64,000 bases of DNA from Denitrobaculum sp965225735 (GTDB lineage Bacteria > Pseudomonadota > Alphaproteobacteria > Kiloniellales > Kiloniellaceae): contig CBDDBN010000027.1 in assembly GCA_965225735.1 (NCBI GenBank), positions 372,001 to 436,000 of the forward strand, in the 5' to 3' direction. The notes beneath the pieces are model-generated. The model did not search any database, was not told the origin of the DNA, and saw only the letters and a list, made by a program, of their open reading frames with translations. This document shows, piece by piece, positions 41,389-50,708 of this stretch. Both the position numbers and the translations under genes were made by a program. Positions within the stretch are counted from its first letter, which is position 1. Every line of letters begins with the position of its first letter.

Positions 41389-42429
41389 TTAATCATTGGC
41401 GATTAGGACGTTACGCAAGACCTTCATTTCTTCAAGACAACGACCGGTTCCAAGTGCAACACAGCTCAGAGGATCGTCGGCGATGGAGACCGGTAGGCCG
41501 GTCGAAGCGCGCAGAACGTAATCGAGATTGGTTAAGAGACCGCCGCCACCAGTGAGGACGATTCCCTTGTCGACGATGTCAGCCGCCAGTTCCGGTTTGG
41601 TATGCTCAAGGGCAACCTTCACGGCTTCGACGATGGCGCCCACCGGTTCGGCAAGCGACTCGGCAATCTGACGCTCGGAAATCACCAGTTCTTTCGGCAC
41701 TCCGTTCATCAGATCGCGGCCTTTGATCTCCATAGTCCGGCCTTCGCCGTCTTCCGGCGGGCAAGCGGAACCGATGTCCTTTTTGATGCGTTCGGCTGAA
41801 GCCTCACCCACCAGCAGATTATGATTGCGGCGGATGTAGGCGATGATCGCCTCGTCCATCTTGTCGCCGCCGACCCGTACGGAACGGGAATAGACGATAC
41901 CGCCCAGGGAAAGAACCGCGACCTCGGTCGTGCCGCCGCCGATGTCAACGACCATCGAACCGGTCGGCTCGGTCACCGGCAGGCCGGCGCCGATGGCTGC
42001 GGCCATGGGTTCTTCAATCAGGAAGACCCGGCGCGCGCCAGCGCTCTCGGCCGATTCCTGAATGGCGCGGCGCTCGACGGCGGTAGAGCCGGAGGGCACG
42101 CAGATAATCACTTCAGGGCTGGCGAAGCTGCCACGGTTGTGCACTTTGCGAATGAAGTGCTTGATCATCTCTTCGGCCACGTCGAAGTCGGCGATGACGC
42201 CGTCGCGCAGCGGACGGATGGCTTCAATGTTACCCGGCGTACGGCCCAGCATCATCTTCGCCTCGTCGCCAACGGCAAGCACCTGCTTCTTGCCTTTGTA
42301 TTCGGTCGTGGCGACCACCGAGGGTTCGTTCAGAACGATGCCGCGTCCCTTGACGTAGACGAGCGTGTTCGCGGTTCCGAGATCGATTGCCATATCGGCC
42401 GAGAACATGCCGAGCAAACGGGAAAACAT
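41389..42429 (-). CDS. mreB: rod-shape actin-like protein MreB
   Basis: A 346-residue bacterial actin that directs elongation. Standard motifs are present: MAIDLGTANTLVYVKGRGIVLNEPSVVA at the N-terminus (phosphate 1), VVDIGGGTTEVAVLSLGGIVYSRS (phosphate 2) and GIVLTGGGGLLTNLD (adenosine motif). Each motif is given whole only as its boundary. The cluster mreB-mreC-mreD-mrdA-rodA is intact. The start has a weak ribosome site; the 447-base upstream region carries the promoter. Confidence 0.97.
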   Translation of the reverse strand: MFSRLLGMFSADMAIDLGTANTLVYVKGRGIVLNEPSVVATTEYKGKKQVLAVGDEAKMMLGRTPGNIEAIRPLRDGVIADFDVAEEMIKHFIRKVHNRGSFASPEVIICVPSGSTAVERRAIQESAESAGARRVFLIEEPMAAAIGAGLPVTEPTGSMVVDIGGGTTEVAVLSLGGIVYSRSVRVGGDKMDEAIIAYIRRNHNLLVGEASAERIKKDIGSACPPEDGEGRTMEIKGRDLMNGVPKELVISERQIAESLAEPVGAIVEAVKVALEHTKPELAADIVDKGIVLTGGGGLLTNLDYVLRASTGLPVSIADDPLSCVALGTGRCLEEMKVLRNVLIAND

Positions 42430-42876
42430 GAAAGCTTCAACCCTTCACAAATAAGAGAATTGCATAACGAGCCGGAACCGAAGCGCGCTGTTCAGCTGCA
42501 CAACGGCAGATCGGGATGGTCGGCGCGGATGAACTGAAATGCTGTTTCGTCACCACAGTTTTCTCACCACGTTGCGTTCTTCCGAATGAGTCCGACATCA
42601 CAGAGAAACTCTCCCCGAGAATCCGGGGAAACCGGTGTATTACCTACTCTATTAACCTTACAGAAAATGGTTAACAAGATCTAACTCCGCAAACAGAAAA
42701 TCGCTCTTCCGGCAAAGTTAAAAGCCTTTCAGCGAGGCGGCCGCGCCGAAGCTCAGGGAACCTGTAAAAACAATCGCTTCGCGACCTGCTTCTAAGAATT
42801 GCGTTGTAGTGACAAAAAAAGGCCGGCTGAAGGACAGCCGGCCTCTCTTTGGAATCGGCGAAACGCCGACTCCGGA
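42430..42876. other. non-coding region between ilvC and mreB
   Basis: A 447-base stretch without a supported gene. The half nearer mreB is AT-richer (about 42580-42700) and should contain the mreB promoter. A small hairpin TCCCCG...CGGGGA (about 42612-42630) lies in it. The other end holds the ilvC terminator at 42820-42844. No RNA gene was recognised. Confidence 0.5.
42820..42844 (-). terminator. rho-independent terminator of ilvC
   Basis: AGGCCGGCTG (42820-42829) and CAGCCGGCCT (42835-42844) form a 10-bp perfect stem with a 5-base loop. On the minus strand it is followed by a run of seven T (A-run at 42814-42820 on the plus strand). It lies about 30 bases beyond the ilvC stop. Confidence 0.85.
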
Positions 42877-43896
42877 TCAGTTCTTTTCTTTATCGACGAG
42901 CTTGTTCTCGGCGATCCAGGGCATCATGGCACGCAGGCGTGCGCCAACCTCTTCGATTGAATGCTCCGCGTTGCGCCGGCGGGTCGCCTTGAAGCTCGGC
43001 TGACCGGCCTGGCATTCCTGCACCCAGTTGCGAGTGAAACGGCCGGACTGAATGTCGTCGAGAACGCGCTTCATCTCGGCCTTGGTGTCTTCCGTGATGA
43101 TCCGCGGTCCGGTGACGTAGTCGCCGTATTCAGCAGTGTTGGAAATCGAGTAGCGCATGTTGGCCATGCCGCCCTCGTACATCAGATCGACGATCAGTTT
43201 CACTTCGTGCAGACACTCGAAGTAGGCCATCTCCGGCGCGTAACCAGCTTCGGTCAGCGTCTCGTAACCCGCCTTGATCAGTTCGGTCAGACCGCCGCAG
43301 AGGACAACCTGCTCACCGAAGAGGTCGGTCTCGCACTCTTCCTTAAAGGTGGTCTCGATCACGCCGGCCCGGCCGCCGCCGATGGCGGATGCATAGGAAA
43401 GGGCAATTTCCTGGGCGTTGCCGGACGCATTCTGCTCAACCGCGATCAGGCAGGGCACGCCGCCGCCACGCAGGTACTCGGAGCGTACGGTATGACCCGG
43501 ACCTTTCGGCGCGATCATAAAGACGTCAATGTCCGAACGGGCTTCGATCAGGTTGAAGTGTACGTTCAGGCCGTGCGCGAACGCCAAAGCCGTACCTTCG
43601 CGCATGTTAGGCTCGAGATCGTTCTGATAGATCCCAGCCTGCAACTCGTCCGGGGTCAGCATCATGACGACGTCCGCCCAGGCGGCGGCATCGGCCGGGG
43701 TCATCACCTGGAGGCCGGCAGCCTCAGCTTTTTTCGCGGTGGCCGAACCGGCACGCAGCGCGACACGGACATCAGCAACGCCGCTGTCCTTAAGATTATT
43801 GGCGTGGGCGTGACCCTGGCTGCCATAACCGACGATGACAACCTTCTTACCCTTGATCAAATTTACGTCGGCATCACGGTCATAATAGACACGCAT
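42877..43896 (-). CDS. ilvC: ketol-acid reductoisomerase
   Basis: A 339-residue class I KARI that converts acetolactate or acetohydroxybutyrate to the dihydroxy acid with NADPH and Mg2+. The N-terminal Rossmann domain has VVIVGYGSQGHAHANNLKDSG and the knotted C-terminal domain has EECETDLFGEQVVLCGG with Mg-binding acidic residues. The order ilvB-ilvN-ilvC on the minus strand is classic for alphaproteobacteria. Confidence 0.98.
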   Translation of the reverse strand: MRVYYDRDADVNLIKGKKVVIVGYGSQGHAHANNLKDSGVADVRVALRAGSATAKKAEAAGLQVMTPADAAAWADVVMMLTPDELQAGIYQNDLEPNMREGTALAFAHGLNVHFNLIEARSDIDVFMIAPKGPGHTVRSEYLRGGGVPCLIAVEQNASGNAQEIALSYASAIGGGRAGVIETTFKEECETDLFGEQVVLCGGLTELIKAGYETLTEAGYAPEMAYFECLHEVKLIVDLMYEGGMANMRYSISNTAEYGDYVTGPRIITEDTKAEMKRVLDDIQSGRFTRNWVQECQAGQPSFKATRRRNAEHSIEEVGARLRAMMPWIAENKLVDKEKN

Positions 43897-44060
43897 GGCG
43901 TTTTCCTTCCGTTAGTCCTGTCTCTCTGCAATCTGGTTTTATCCTTCGCGCGTTCGGGAGAAACTCCGGACGTTCCGCGAGGGAAACTCGAATGTTCTGT
44001 GTCCGCACCGGTCTTGACCGCGGCAGCCGGCGGCTGGCGTATCGCGTTACCGGCCCTCTG

Positions 44061-44576
44061 TCAAAGACCTTTCGGTCCGCGGGATATGGCGACCACACCA
44101 GTCCGGCTGACATCGACCAGCCCGAGCGGCTGCATAAGGTCGATAAACACGTCCAACTTGTCGCTCTTGCCGGTCATCTCGAAGACGAAGTGATCGTGGC
44201 TTGAGTCCACCACGCGGGCGCGGAAAATGTCCGCGATCCTGAGGGATTCCACGCGCTTCTCGCCGGTTCCTGCCACCTTGACCAGCGCCAGCTCACGCTC
44301 GACCGACGGCCCCTCGTTGGTCAGGTCGCTGATCCGGTGCACCGGCACCAGGCGGTCGAGCTGCGCCTTTATCTGCTCCAGGATCTGCGGCGTGCCGGAA
44401 GTGACAACGGTGATGCGCGAGAAGTTCTTGCGTGTATCGACCTCGCTGACGGTCAGGCTCTCGATATTGTAGCCCCGTCCGGAGAAAAGGCCGATGACCC
44501 GCGCCAGCACGCCAGGTTCGTTGTCCACCAGCACCGCGATGGTGCGTTTTTCTATATTGGTTTCTTTCGGCGACAT
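44061..44576 (-). CDS. ilvN: acetolactate synthase regulatory (small) subunit
   Basis: The 171-residue small subunit with two ACT-like domains: the first is TIAVLVDNEPGVLARVIGLFSGRGYNIESL (boundaries TIAVLVDN and GYNIESL) with the valine-binding DNEPG, and the C-terminal domain includes MTGKSDKLDVFIDLMQPLG. It binds valine and stimulates the catalytic subunit. ATG 44576 is chosen because homologues begin at MSPKET; a GTG at 44600 would add eight residues. Confidence 0.96.
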   Translation of the reverse strand: MSPKETNIEKRTIAVLVDNEPGVLARVIGLFSGRGYNIESLTVSEVDTRKNFSRITVVTSGTPQILEQIKAQLDRLVPVHRISDLTNEGPSVERELALVKVAGTGEKRVESLRIADIFRARVVDSSHDHFVFEMTGKSDKLDVFIDLMQPLGLVDVSRTGVVAISRGPKGL

Positions 44577-44729
44577 GGCCGCGTTCCGTTCTTTTATCAC
44601 TCAAGTGAATTGACGAGCGTGAGATTGCGGCGAGAGCGGACAGCAAACTGTCCGCCGCCACCAGGACCACAACCTCTCACTCAATGTACCCGGCCTTGAA
44701 GCGGTCGGGCCCAAGCTAAAGGCCGTGGC

Positions 44730-46493
44730 TCAGACCAGGACCATCCCCTCCTCGGAAATCGGCTTAGCCGCCTTATCGTCAGGGCCGAGCAGCATTTCGT
44801 AGTGCGCCGCGCCCGAGGGGATCATCGGGAAGACGTTTTCGTCCTGGGTAACCGCGCAGTCGAAAATCACCGGCCGCGGCGTATCGATCATCTCCTGGAT
44901 CATGCCGTCCAGATCGGCCGCATCTTCGCAACGCATGCCAACCATGCCGAAGGATTCCGCCAGCTTGACGAAGTCGGGCAGCGAGGCCGAATAGCTCTCG
45001 GAATAGCGCGCCCCGTGCAGCAGCTCTTGCCACTGGCGCACCATGCCCATCCACTGGTTGTTCACAATGAACACCTTAACCGGCAGGTTATACTGCGCGA
45101 TGCAGGAAAGCTCCTGGATGTTCATCAGGATCGAGGCTTCGCCCGCGACATCGATCACCAGAGCATCGCGATGGGCCCGCTGTACGCCAAGTGCCGCTGG
45201 CAGGCCGTAGCCCATGGTCCCGAGACCGCCCGAGGTCATCCAGCGATTGGGCTCCTCGAACTTGAAGTACTGCGCAGCCCACATCTGGTGCTGGCCCACT
45301 TCGGTCGTGATGTAGGTGTCGCGATCCTTGGTCAGCTCATAGAGCCGCTGGATCGCGTACTGCGGCTTGATCAGCTTACCGGTCTGGTTATAGCTGAGGC
45401 AGTCGCGCGCACGCCACTCGTCGATCTGCGTCCACCAGGCCTTCAGAGCCTTCTGATCCAGTTCGTATTCGCCCTCATCCCAGGCGTTCATCAGCGCCTC
45501 GAGCACCCGGCCGGCATCGCCGATAATCGGCAGATCGACCATGACGTTCTTATTGATGGAACTGGGGTCGATGTCGACGTGGATCTTGGTGGAGTTCGGC
45601 GAGAACTCATCCAGGCGGCCGGTCACCCGGTCGTCGAAGCGCGCACCGATATTGATCATGACATCGCAATTGTACATGGCCAGGTTGGCTTCGTAGGTGC
45701 CGTGCATACCCAGCATGCCAACGAACTGCGGATCGCTGGCCGGGAAACTGCCGAGCCCCATCAGAGTGTTGGTGCAGGGCACGCCCAGTTTGCGCACGAA
45801 GCGCGTCAGCAATTCAGAAGCCTGCGGCCCGGCATTGATGACGCCACCGCCCGTGTAGAAGATCGGCCGCTTGGCCTTCGAAAGCAGCTTAACCGCCTCC
45901 TCGATCTTGCTGCTTTCCGCTTCGATCTGGGGCTTGTAGCTGCGGTGCTGCACCTGCTCCGGCGGCACATAACAATCGCTCTTGCCCTGCAGAATGTCCT
46001 TGGGCAGGTCGATGACCACCGGACCGGGACGGCCGTTCTGCGCCACGTAAAAGGCCTCGTGCATCAGGCGCGGCAGGTTCTCGATATCCTTCACCAGGTA
46101 ATTGTGCTTGGTGCAGGGCCGCGTGATGCCGGTGGTGTCGGCCTCCTGAAAGGCGTCGTTGCCGATCAGATGGGTGGGCACCTGGCCGGTCAGGCAGACG
46201 ATCGGGATCGAGTCCATCAGGGCGTCGGTCAGGCCGGTCACCGCATTGGTCGCGCCCGGGCCGGAAGTTACAAGCACCACACCGACCTTACCGGTCGAGC
46301 GGGCATAGCCCTCTGCCGCGTGAACGGCGCCACCTTCTTGCCGGACAAGGATGTGCTCGATGTTGTTCTGCTGGAAAAGCGCATCGTAGATCGGTAGGAC
46401 GGCGCCGCCAGGATATCCGAAAATGACCTCGACCCCCTGATCCACCAGGGATTTGATCACCATTTCCGCGCCGCTTAACTGCTCCGATGCCAT
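44730..46493 (-). CDS. ilvB: acetolactate synthase catalytic (large) subunit
   Basis: The 587-residue ThDP-dependent enzyme that condenses pyruvates in the first common step of branched-chain amino-acid synthesis. The N-terminus has GYPGGAVLPIYDAL and the catalytic Glu in VRQEGGAVHAAEGYAR. The FAD domain follows, and the ThDP motif is visible around DVAGEASILMN (normally GDGxx...NN; here the first Gly is Ala). Full length. It could equally be named ilvI. Confidence 0.97.
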   Translation of the reverse strand: MASEQLSGAEMVIKSLVDQGVEVIFGYPGGAVLPIYDALFQQNNIEHILVRQEGGAVHAAEGYARSTGKVGVVLVTSGPGATNAVTGLTDALMDSIPIVCLTGQVPTHLIGNDAFQEADTTGITRPCTKHNYLVKDIENLPRLMHEAFYVAQNGRPGPVVIDLPKDILQGKSDCYVPPEQVQHRSYKPQIEAESSKIEEAVKLLSKAKRPIFYTGGGVINAGPQASELLTRFVRKLGVPCTNTLMGLGSFPASDPQFVGMLGMHGTYEANLAMYNCDVMINIGARFDDRVTGRLDEFSPNSTKIHVDIDPSSINKNVMVDLPIIGDAGRVLEALMNAWDEGEYELDQKALKAWWTQIDEWRARDCLSYNQTGKLIKPQYAIQRLYELTKDRDTYITTEVGQHQMWAAQYFKFEEPNRWMTSGGLGTMGYGLPAALGVQRAHRDALVIDVAGEASILMNIQELSCIAQYNLPVKVFIVNNQWMGMVRQWQELLHGARYSESYSASLPDFVKLAESFGMVGMRCEDAADLDGMIQEMIDTPRPVIFDCAVTQDENVFPMIPSGAAHYEMLLGPDDKAAKPISEEGMVLV

Positions 46494-46637
46494 TTCCTAA
46501 ATCCTTTAAATCGGCATTTTCATTTCCGCCTTGCCGGGCCGCAGAACGACAAAATAAAGTCGCTTTTCCGGCCGCATGGCAAAGCAGGGCTATCAACGCC
46601 AAATACATGGCGAAGAGGCGCGCACCCTAGCCGCTCG

Positions 46638-47651
46638 TCAGGGCAGGGTCAACAGATACTGACGAATAATATTAAAAATTTTTGGCCTTAAACTTTCCGA
46701 ATATTGCGTTTCGATGACGTTTTTCGCAGCATACTGATGCCGCAGCCAGGTCATTTGCCGTTTCGCATAGCGCCGCGTCTCCTGCTGGGCCTTGGAAACT
46801 GCGGCTTCCAGAGCGGTCTCGCCCCGCAGATAGGCGCCAAATTCCCGCACGCCGATTGCTTTCATCACCGGAAGGTCCGGGTCCAGACCCAGCGAAAGTA
46901 GAGCTTCGACCTCCTCGATCGCCCCCTGCTCGGCCATAGCCGTGAAACGTGCGTCGCAACGCGCGTAGAGCTTCTCACGTTCCGGAATGACCGCCAGTTT
47001 CAGGAAAGATAGACCAGGATCCTGACTTGGGTCGGCGGGTGCCTGCCGTGCCTGCCAGCTGGCCAGTGACTCCCCTGTCGCTTCGAGCACTTCCCATGCC
47101 CGGAGCAGGCGCTGCGTATCGCCGGTCTTTAAGCGCGCCGCCATCTCTGGGTCCCGCTCGGCGAGCGCGCTGTGAAAGACTTCCGCTCCGAGAGCTTCGA
47201 ACCTTTTGCGCGTTTCTGTGCGTACCTGCTCCGGAATTTCTGGCACCGGGGCGAGCCCTTCTTCGAGCGCCCGCAGATAGAGCCCCGTCCCGCCCGCGAC
47301 GACCGGCAGCAAACCTGCTGAGAAAGCCGCCTCGATCTCAGCCAGCGCCAGAGCGCGCCAGTGGGCAGCCGAACAACGCTCAGCACCCGGAAGCACGCCG
47401 TAGAGTTTATGCGGCGCTTTGGCCAGATCCCCGGAGCTTGGCCGCGCTGTGATGATATCGAGCTCCCGGTAGACCTGCATGGAGTCCGCATTGATCACAA
47501 CGCCGCCAAAGGCTGCCGCAACGTCCGCCGCCAGGTTCGACTTCCCACTGGCAGTCGGTCCGGCAACCAGAACGACCGGCCGGTGGCTTAGAGCCGCGGC
47601 GGTGGCTTCACGATTGTCAGTTTGCGGTTCGGGTGCAGCGGTCATGACCAT
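46638..47651 (-). CDS. miaA: tRNA dimethylallyltransferase
   Basis: A 337-residue enzyme that adds the dimethylallyl group to A37 of tRNAs reading UNN codons. Walker A is VLVAGPTASGKSNLA, the dimethylallyl-PP site is around INADSMQVYRELDIITARP, and the swinging C-terminal domain ends AKRQMTWLRHQYA. ATG 47651 or 47645 are both possible; longer upstream frames are not supported. It is divergent from serB with about 115 bases between. Confidence 0.96.
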   Translation of the reverse strand: MVMTAAPEPQTDNREATAAALSHRPVVLVAGPTASGKSNLAADVAAAFGGVVINADSMQVYRELDIITARPSSGDLAKAPHKLYGVLPGAERCSAAHWRALALAEIEAAFSAGLLPVVAGGTGLYLRALEEGLAPVPEIPEQVRTETRKRFEALGAEVFHSALAERDPEMAARLKTGDTQRLLRAWEVLEATGESLASWQARQAPADPSQDPGLSFLKLAVIPEREKLYARCDARFTAMAEQGAIEEVEALLSLGLDPDLPVMKAIGVREFGAYLRGETALEAAVSKAQQETRRYAKRQMTWLRHQYAAKNVIETQYSESLRPKIFNIIRQYLLTLP

Positions 47652-47766
47652 GACAAGTCGGGTTTCGGATCGCCCTGAGTTAACAAGTCTGATCAGGCAG
47701 CGCAATCGGCGCAGTTCCCCTCTTCGCGCTTGAACTTGTCATGATGCGGCGGCTATATCCGCGGCC

Positions 47767-48663
47767 ATGTCAAACGTGCTTACCCTCGTCGCAGCTTCCG
47801 GCGCGACCGACCTCGCCCTAAACGAAGTAGAGAAACTACGGCAGACGCTTGATGCGGCTGGCGCGGAGGTTTCAGCACCCGACTGGCTCGCGCCCGGTCT
47901 CGCCTGCGATCTGAAGTTCGAAGGCCTGACCGCTGCCGAAGCCCGGCAGGCAGCGGGTTCACTGCTGTCCGATCTTGCCGCGGATCACGCGATTCAGCCA
48001 ACGGAAGGCCGGCGTAAGGCGCTGCTGCTGGCTGATATGGAATCCACCATCATCGCGCAGGAGATGCTTGACGAGCTTGCGGTCATTCTTGGCATCGGTC
48101 CCAAGATCGCCGATATCACCGCCCGCGCCATGGCTGGCGAGCTGGCCTTCGAAGACTCTCTGCGGCATCGGGTGGCCCTTTTGAAAGACTTGCCGGAAAG
48201 CCGGCTGCAGGAGGTCAGCGGCCTCATGACGCTCAATCCGGGCGCGCGGACCCTCGTACAGACCATGCGCGCGCATGGTGCCTACACCGCCTTGGTCTCG
48301 GGCGGGTTCACCTTCTTTACCGGTCAGATCCGGGAGCGTTGCGGCTTTCACGAAGACCGGGCCAACAGTCTGATTATTCAAGACGGCCATCTGACCGGCG
48401 CCGTCACGGAACCGATCCTCGGGCGGGAGGCGAAGCAAGAAGCCCTGGAGGAACTGGCTGGCCAGAGAGGTATCGCGGCAGCCGCGGTTTGCGCGGTGGG
48501 CGACGGCGCCAACGACCTCGCCATGTTATCCGCCGCCGGGCTGGGTGTCGCCTATCACGGTAAAGCTGTGGTCCGGGAAGCAGCGGGCTTTCAAATCGAC
48601 CACGGCGACCTGACCGCCCTGCTCTACTTCCAAGGCTACCGCCAGGACGAGTTCAAGTCCTAG
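47767..48663 (+). CDS. serB: phosphoserine phosphatase
   Basis: A 298-residue HAD phosphatase catalysing the last step of serine synthesis. An N-terminal ACT-like region (about 1-75) precedes the catalytic domain. Motif I is LLADMESTIIAQE (Asp nucleophile; the second acid is Glu, as in many alphaproteobacterial SerB). Motif II is ALVSGGFTFF and motifs III/IV are CAVGDGANDLAMLSAAGLGVAYHGK. Full length; a strong bidirectional terminator follows. Confidence 0.96.
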   Translation: MSNVLTLVAASGATDLALNEVEKLRQTLDAAGAEVSAPDWLAPGLACDLKFEGLTAAEARQAAGSLLSDLAADHAIQPTEGRRKALLLADMESTIIAQEMLDELAVILGIGPKIADITARAMAGELAFEDSLRHRVALLKDLPESRLQEVSGLMTLNPGARTLVQTMRAHGAYTALVSGGFTFFTGQIRERCGFHEDRANSLIIQDGHLTGAVTEPILGREAKQEALEELAGQRGIAAAAVCAVGDGANDLAMLSAAGLGVAYHGKAVVREAAGFQIDHGDLTALLYFQGYRQDEFKS

Positions 48664-48701
48664 CGGAGCGCTTCGAAAATCGCAGTAGACATCAGAACGA
48701 A

Positions 48702-48733
48702 AAAGCCCCGGCGGTAGATACCGCCGGGGCTTT
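48702..48733. terminator. bidirectional terminator between serB and the phasin gene
   Basis: AAAGCCCCGGCGGT (48702-48715) pairs perfectly with ACCGCCGGGGCTTT (48720-48733), a 14-bp stem with a 4-base loop. A and T runs on either side let it stop both the plus-strand serB and the minus-strand phasin transcripts. Confidence 0.9.
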
Positions 48734-48769
48734 CCCGAAGTTCACAGCCCGAGGGGCTGGAATTACCAA

Positions 48770-49312
48770 TTAAGCAGCGACAGGCTTCAGAAGCTTGTCG
48801 GTCATGACGTTTACACGATCCTGGATCGGGGTCATGGCTTCGTTGGCAACCTTGACAGACATCTCGGTCAGCTTCGCGCTCTCGGAAAGGGCGGTGTCGA
48901 AGCTGCTCTTGGTGTAGGAGGTCTGCATGTCGATCGCTTCGCGGAAGGTCTTGACGCCAAGCAGCTGCTTGGTGACGGCGACCTGTGCGTCGAGCGAGGA
49001 CTGAGCAAAGCTCATCCATTCCTTGCTGAGGTTCTCGAAGCCCTTGGCGACGATGTTGCCGCTCTCGACGTAGGCGTCGATGTTTTCCTTGCCCAGCGTG
49101 GCGATCTCGTCATAGCCCTGGAACACGGCGCTGGAGGTGCGCTCGACCTGCTCCTTGGTCATGGCGACAGCCTGCTCGTAGCCCTTAGCAGCGGCTTCGG
49201 AGCCAGCCTTAACAACAGACTCAACAACTTCTTTGCTGGCGGTGACAGCAGCTTCAACCGGTTTGATCGCTTCGCTTGCAGTGGTCGAAGCGGTCGTCTT
49301 CTTAACAGCCAT
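48770..49312 (-). CDS. phasin family protein
   Basis: A 180-residue, Ala/Lys/Glu-rich helical protein of the phasin_2 type, which coats polyhydroxyalkanoate granules. The N-terminus is MAVKKTTASTTASEAIKPVEAA. The core has EQVERTSSAVFQGYDEIATLGKENIDAYVESG and the C-terminal helices include MSVKVANEAMTPIQDRVNVMTDKL. ATG 49312 follows AGGAGTTTAAAA. Regulation by PhaR is inferred from two TTGCNNNGCAA-type sites upstream. Confidence 0.93.
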   Translation of the reverse strand: MAVKKTTASTTASEAIKPVEAAVTASKEVVESVVKAGSEAAAKGYEQAVAMTKEQVERTSSAVFQGYDEIATLGKENIDAYVESGNIVAKGFENLSKEWMSFAQSSLDAQVAVTKQLLGVKTFREAIDMQTSYTKSSFDTALSESAKLTEMSVKVANEAMTPIQDRVNVMTDKLLKPVAA

Positions 49313-49559
49313 TTTTAAACTCCTAAGATTTAGAATCTGTCCGTTTCCATCTGATGCCAAACAGAACCCGGACCAGCCTTATTCGATTTCGTCGGAGAGC
49401 GCTTCAAGATCTCGATCGCCTCAATTACGATCTATTTGGCACGATCCATCTGGCTCTCAAAAAACCGCGTGACCTCGCAGACATCCAGACTGACGGGGCC
49501 CCGCGCCTAACTCCCACCGTGCGAACGTGAACGCTCGGCTTTTTCCTCAAAACTTGTTA

Positions 49560-49628
49560 TGTTGCAGCGCAACACAACGCTAAGATAGTTAATGCTGTTC
49601 TGGTGTCAAGCCTTATTTTGCACCGCAA
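49560..49628. promoter_or_regulatory. two candidate PhaR sites upstream of the phasin gene
   Basis: TGTTGCAGCGCAACA (49560-49574, perfect 6-bp arms) and TTGCACCGCAA (49618-49628) share the TTGCNNNGCAA core. PhaR-type repressors bind TGC/GCA-rich palindromes upstream of phasin genes. The sites are 250-310 bases upstream of the phasin ATG, which implies a long leader or a distal promoter. Confidence 0.5.
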
Positions 49629-49726
49629 CATGAGTTCTCAACCAGCAGCTTCCCAGGCGTTGAGGAGCTCATAATAGGTTGTTTTTGGTTACAAAATTTT
49701 AACCATAAAGTCAGAAAATCTCGCAA

Positions 49727-49747
49727 CTGCAGCAAAAAATGCTGCAG
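49727..49747. promoter_or_regulatory. 21-bp palindrome upstream of the Anbu-like gene
   Basis: CTGCAGCA (49727-49734) and TGCTGCAG (49740-49747) are perfect inverted copies around five A. Its TGC/GCA composition resembles the PhaR-like sites nearby. It lies about 150 bases upstream of the peptidase ATG. Confidence 0.45.
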
Positions 49748-49894
49748 GACACAAAAATCAGCGATAAATTTTTTTGGACTCGACGGCTGCCTAATATGCA
49801 GTCATTCCTTTTTCAGCACCTGCGGAATCCAGCCCTCTGCGCCCGAGTCTCAGCGCAGAATCGGGTTCAAGCTAAGGGAACATTGGACGGATCT

Positions 49895-50698
49895 ATGACC
49901 TATTGCCTGGCGATCAAAGTTGAAGAAGGTTTGCTTTTGCTCGCCGACGGGCGCATCACCAGCGGCAATCAGGTCACCAACGCCAGCAAGGTATCGCTTC
50001 ACGGTGTCACGCGTGAAACAGCCTCCGGAGATCCCGTCCCTGCCCTGCCACAGACGCGCCGTTTCGGCATCATGACCTCCGGCCTTCGGTCCTTGCGGGA
50101 CAAAACCCTCGCCTACCTGGATCGCGATCTGCGCGCCCCTGACGGCCCCAATGTCCGCAGCATGCTGGATGCCGTCGATCTCTACAGCAAGTGCTTACGC
50201 CAGGTGGCGGAGGAAGACCGCACGGCTATCGCTGAATCCGAACTCAGCTTCAATCTCCACGCGATCATCTCGGGACAGTTGGCGAACGACCCGGAACCGA
50301 CCGCGTACCTGGTTTATCCCGAAGGCAACTGGATCGAGATCGGGAAGCGGACGCCTTATCTTTCCATCGGCTCCACGGCTTACGGTAAGCCGATCCTGGA
50401 CCGGGCGCTGACCCACGAAACCTCGCTGCTGACGGCCCTAAAACTCGCCTATCTTTCCTTCGATTCAACCCGCCTGTCTGCTGCGGATGTAGGGTTTCCG
50501 CTTGATATCCTGACCCTGACCAGCGGCGAGCGGGACTGGCGCCAGGCACACTACGACTACGACGATCTACGGGATCAGCGGGTCTGGTGGAACGAACATC
50601 TGAAACAGCTCGCCGACGACATGCCTGACGGTCCCTGGGCCGAACGACTGATTCCCGTTGGAGATCCTCAGCGTTTGACGCTGGTTTCCGACGACTGA
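49895..50698 (+). CDS. Anbu-like proteasome-type Ntn peptidase
   Basis: A 267-residue protein resembling Anbu (bacterial proteasome beta homologue). It begins MTYCLAIKVEEGLLLLADGR: after Met removal Thr2 is the N-terminal nucleophile, with Asp18 and Lys32 (NASKVSL) at the proteasome catalytic positions. ATG 49895 is fixed by the need for Thr as residue 2, although the frame is open upstream. Anbu forms self-compartmentalising rings in the cytosol. Anbu usually sits beside alpha-E, ATP-grasp and transglutaminase genes, none of which is adjacent here. Confidence 0.8.
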   Translation: MTYCLAIKVEEGLLLLADGRITSGNQVTNASKVSLHGVTRETASGDPVPALPQTRRFGIMTSGLRSLRDKTLAYLDRDLRAPDGPNVRSMLDAVDLYSKCLRQVAEEDRTAIAESELSFNLHAIISGQLANDPEPTAYLVYPEGNWIEIGKRTPYLSIGSTAYGKPILDRALTHETSLLTALKLAYLSFDSTRLSAADVGFPLDILTLTSGERDWRQAHYDYDDLRDQRVWWNEHLKQLADDMPDGPWAERLIPVGDPQRLTLVSDD

Positions 50699-50708
50699 TC
50701 GAAAAGCG

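Larger units (their letters stand above)
49313..49894. other. AT-rich regulatory region between phasin and the Anbu-like gene
   Basis: A 582-base stretch without a convincing gene; the frame upstream of 49895 is open from 49739 but lacks similarity and a good start. AT content is visibly raised between about 49540 and 49790. It holds two palindromes listed separately and a CTGCAGCA...TGCTGCAG repeat, so it is probably the control region of both divergent genes. Confidence 0.6.

Noticed and set aside
44802..46397. Long open frame (about 530 codons) on the plus strand opposite ilvB
   Set aside because: It is the antisense shadow of a highly conserved gene in GC-rich DNA; the product is low-complexity and matches no family.
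49739..49894. Extended N-terminus of the Anbu-like protein from 49739
   Set aside because: The proteasome fold needs Thr directly after the initiator Met; the extension has no similarity and overlaps the AT-rich control region.
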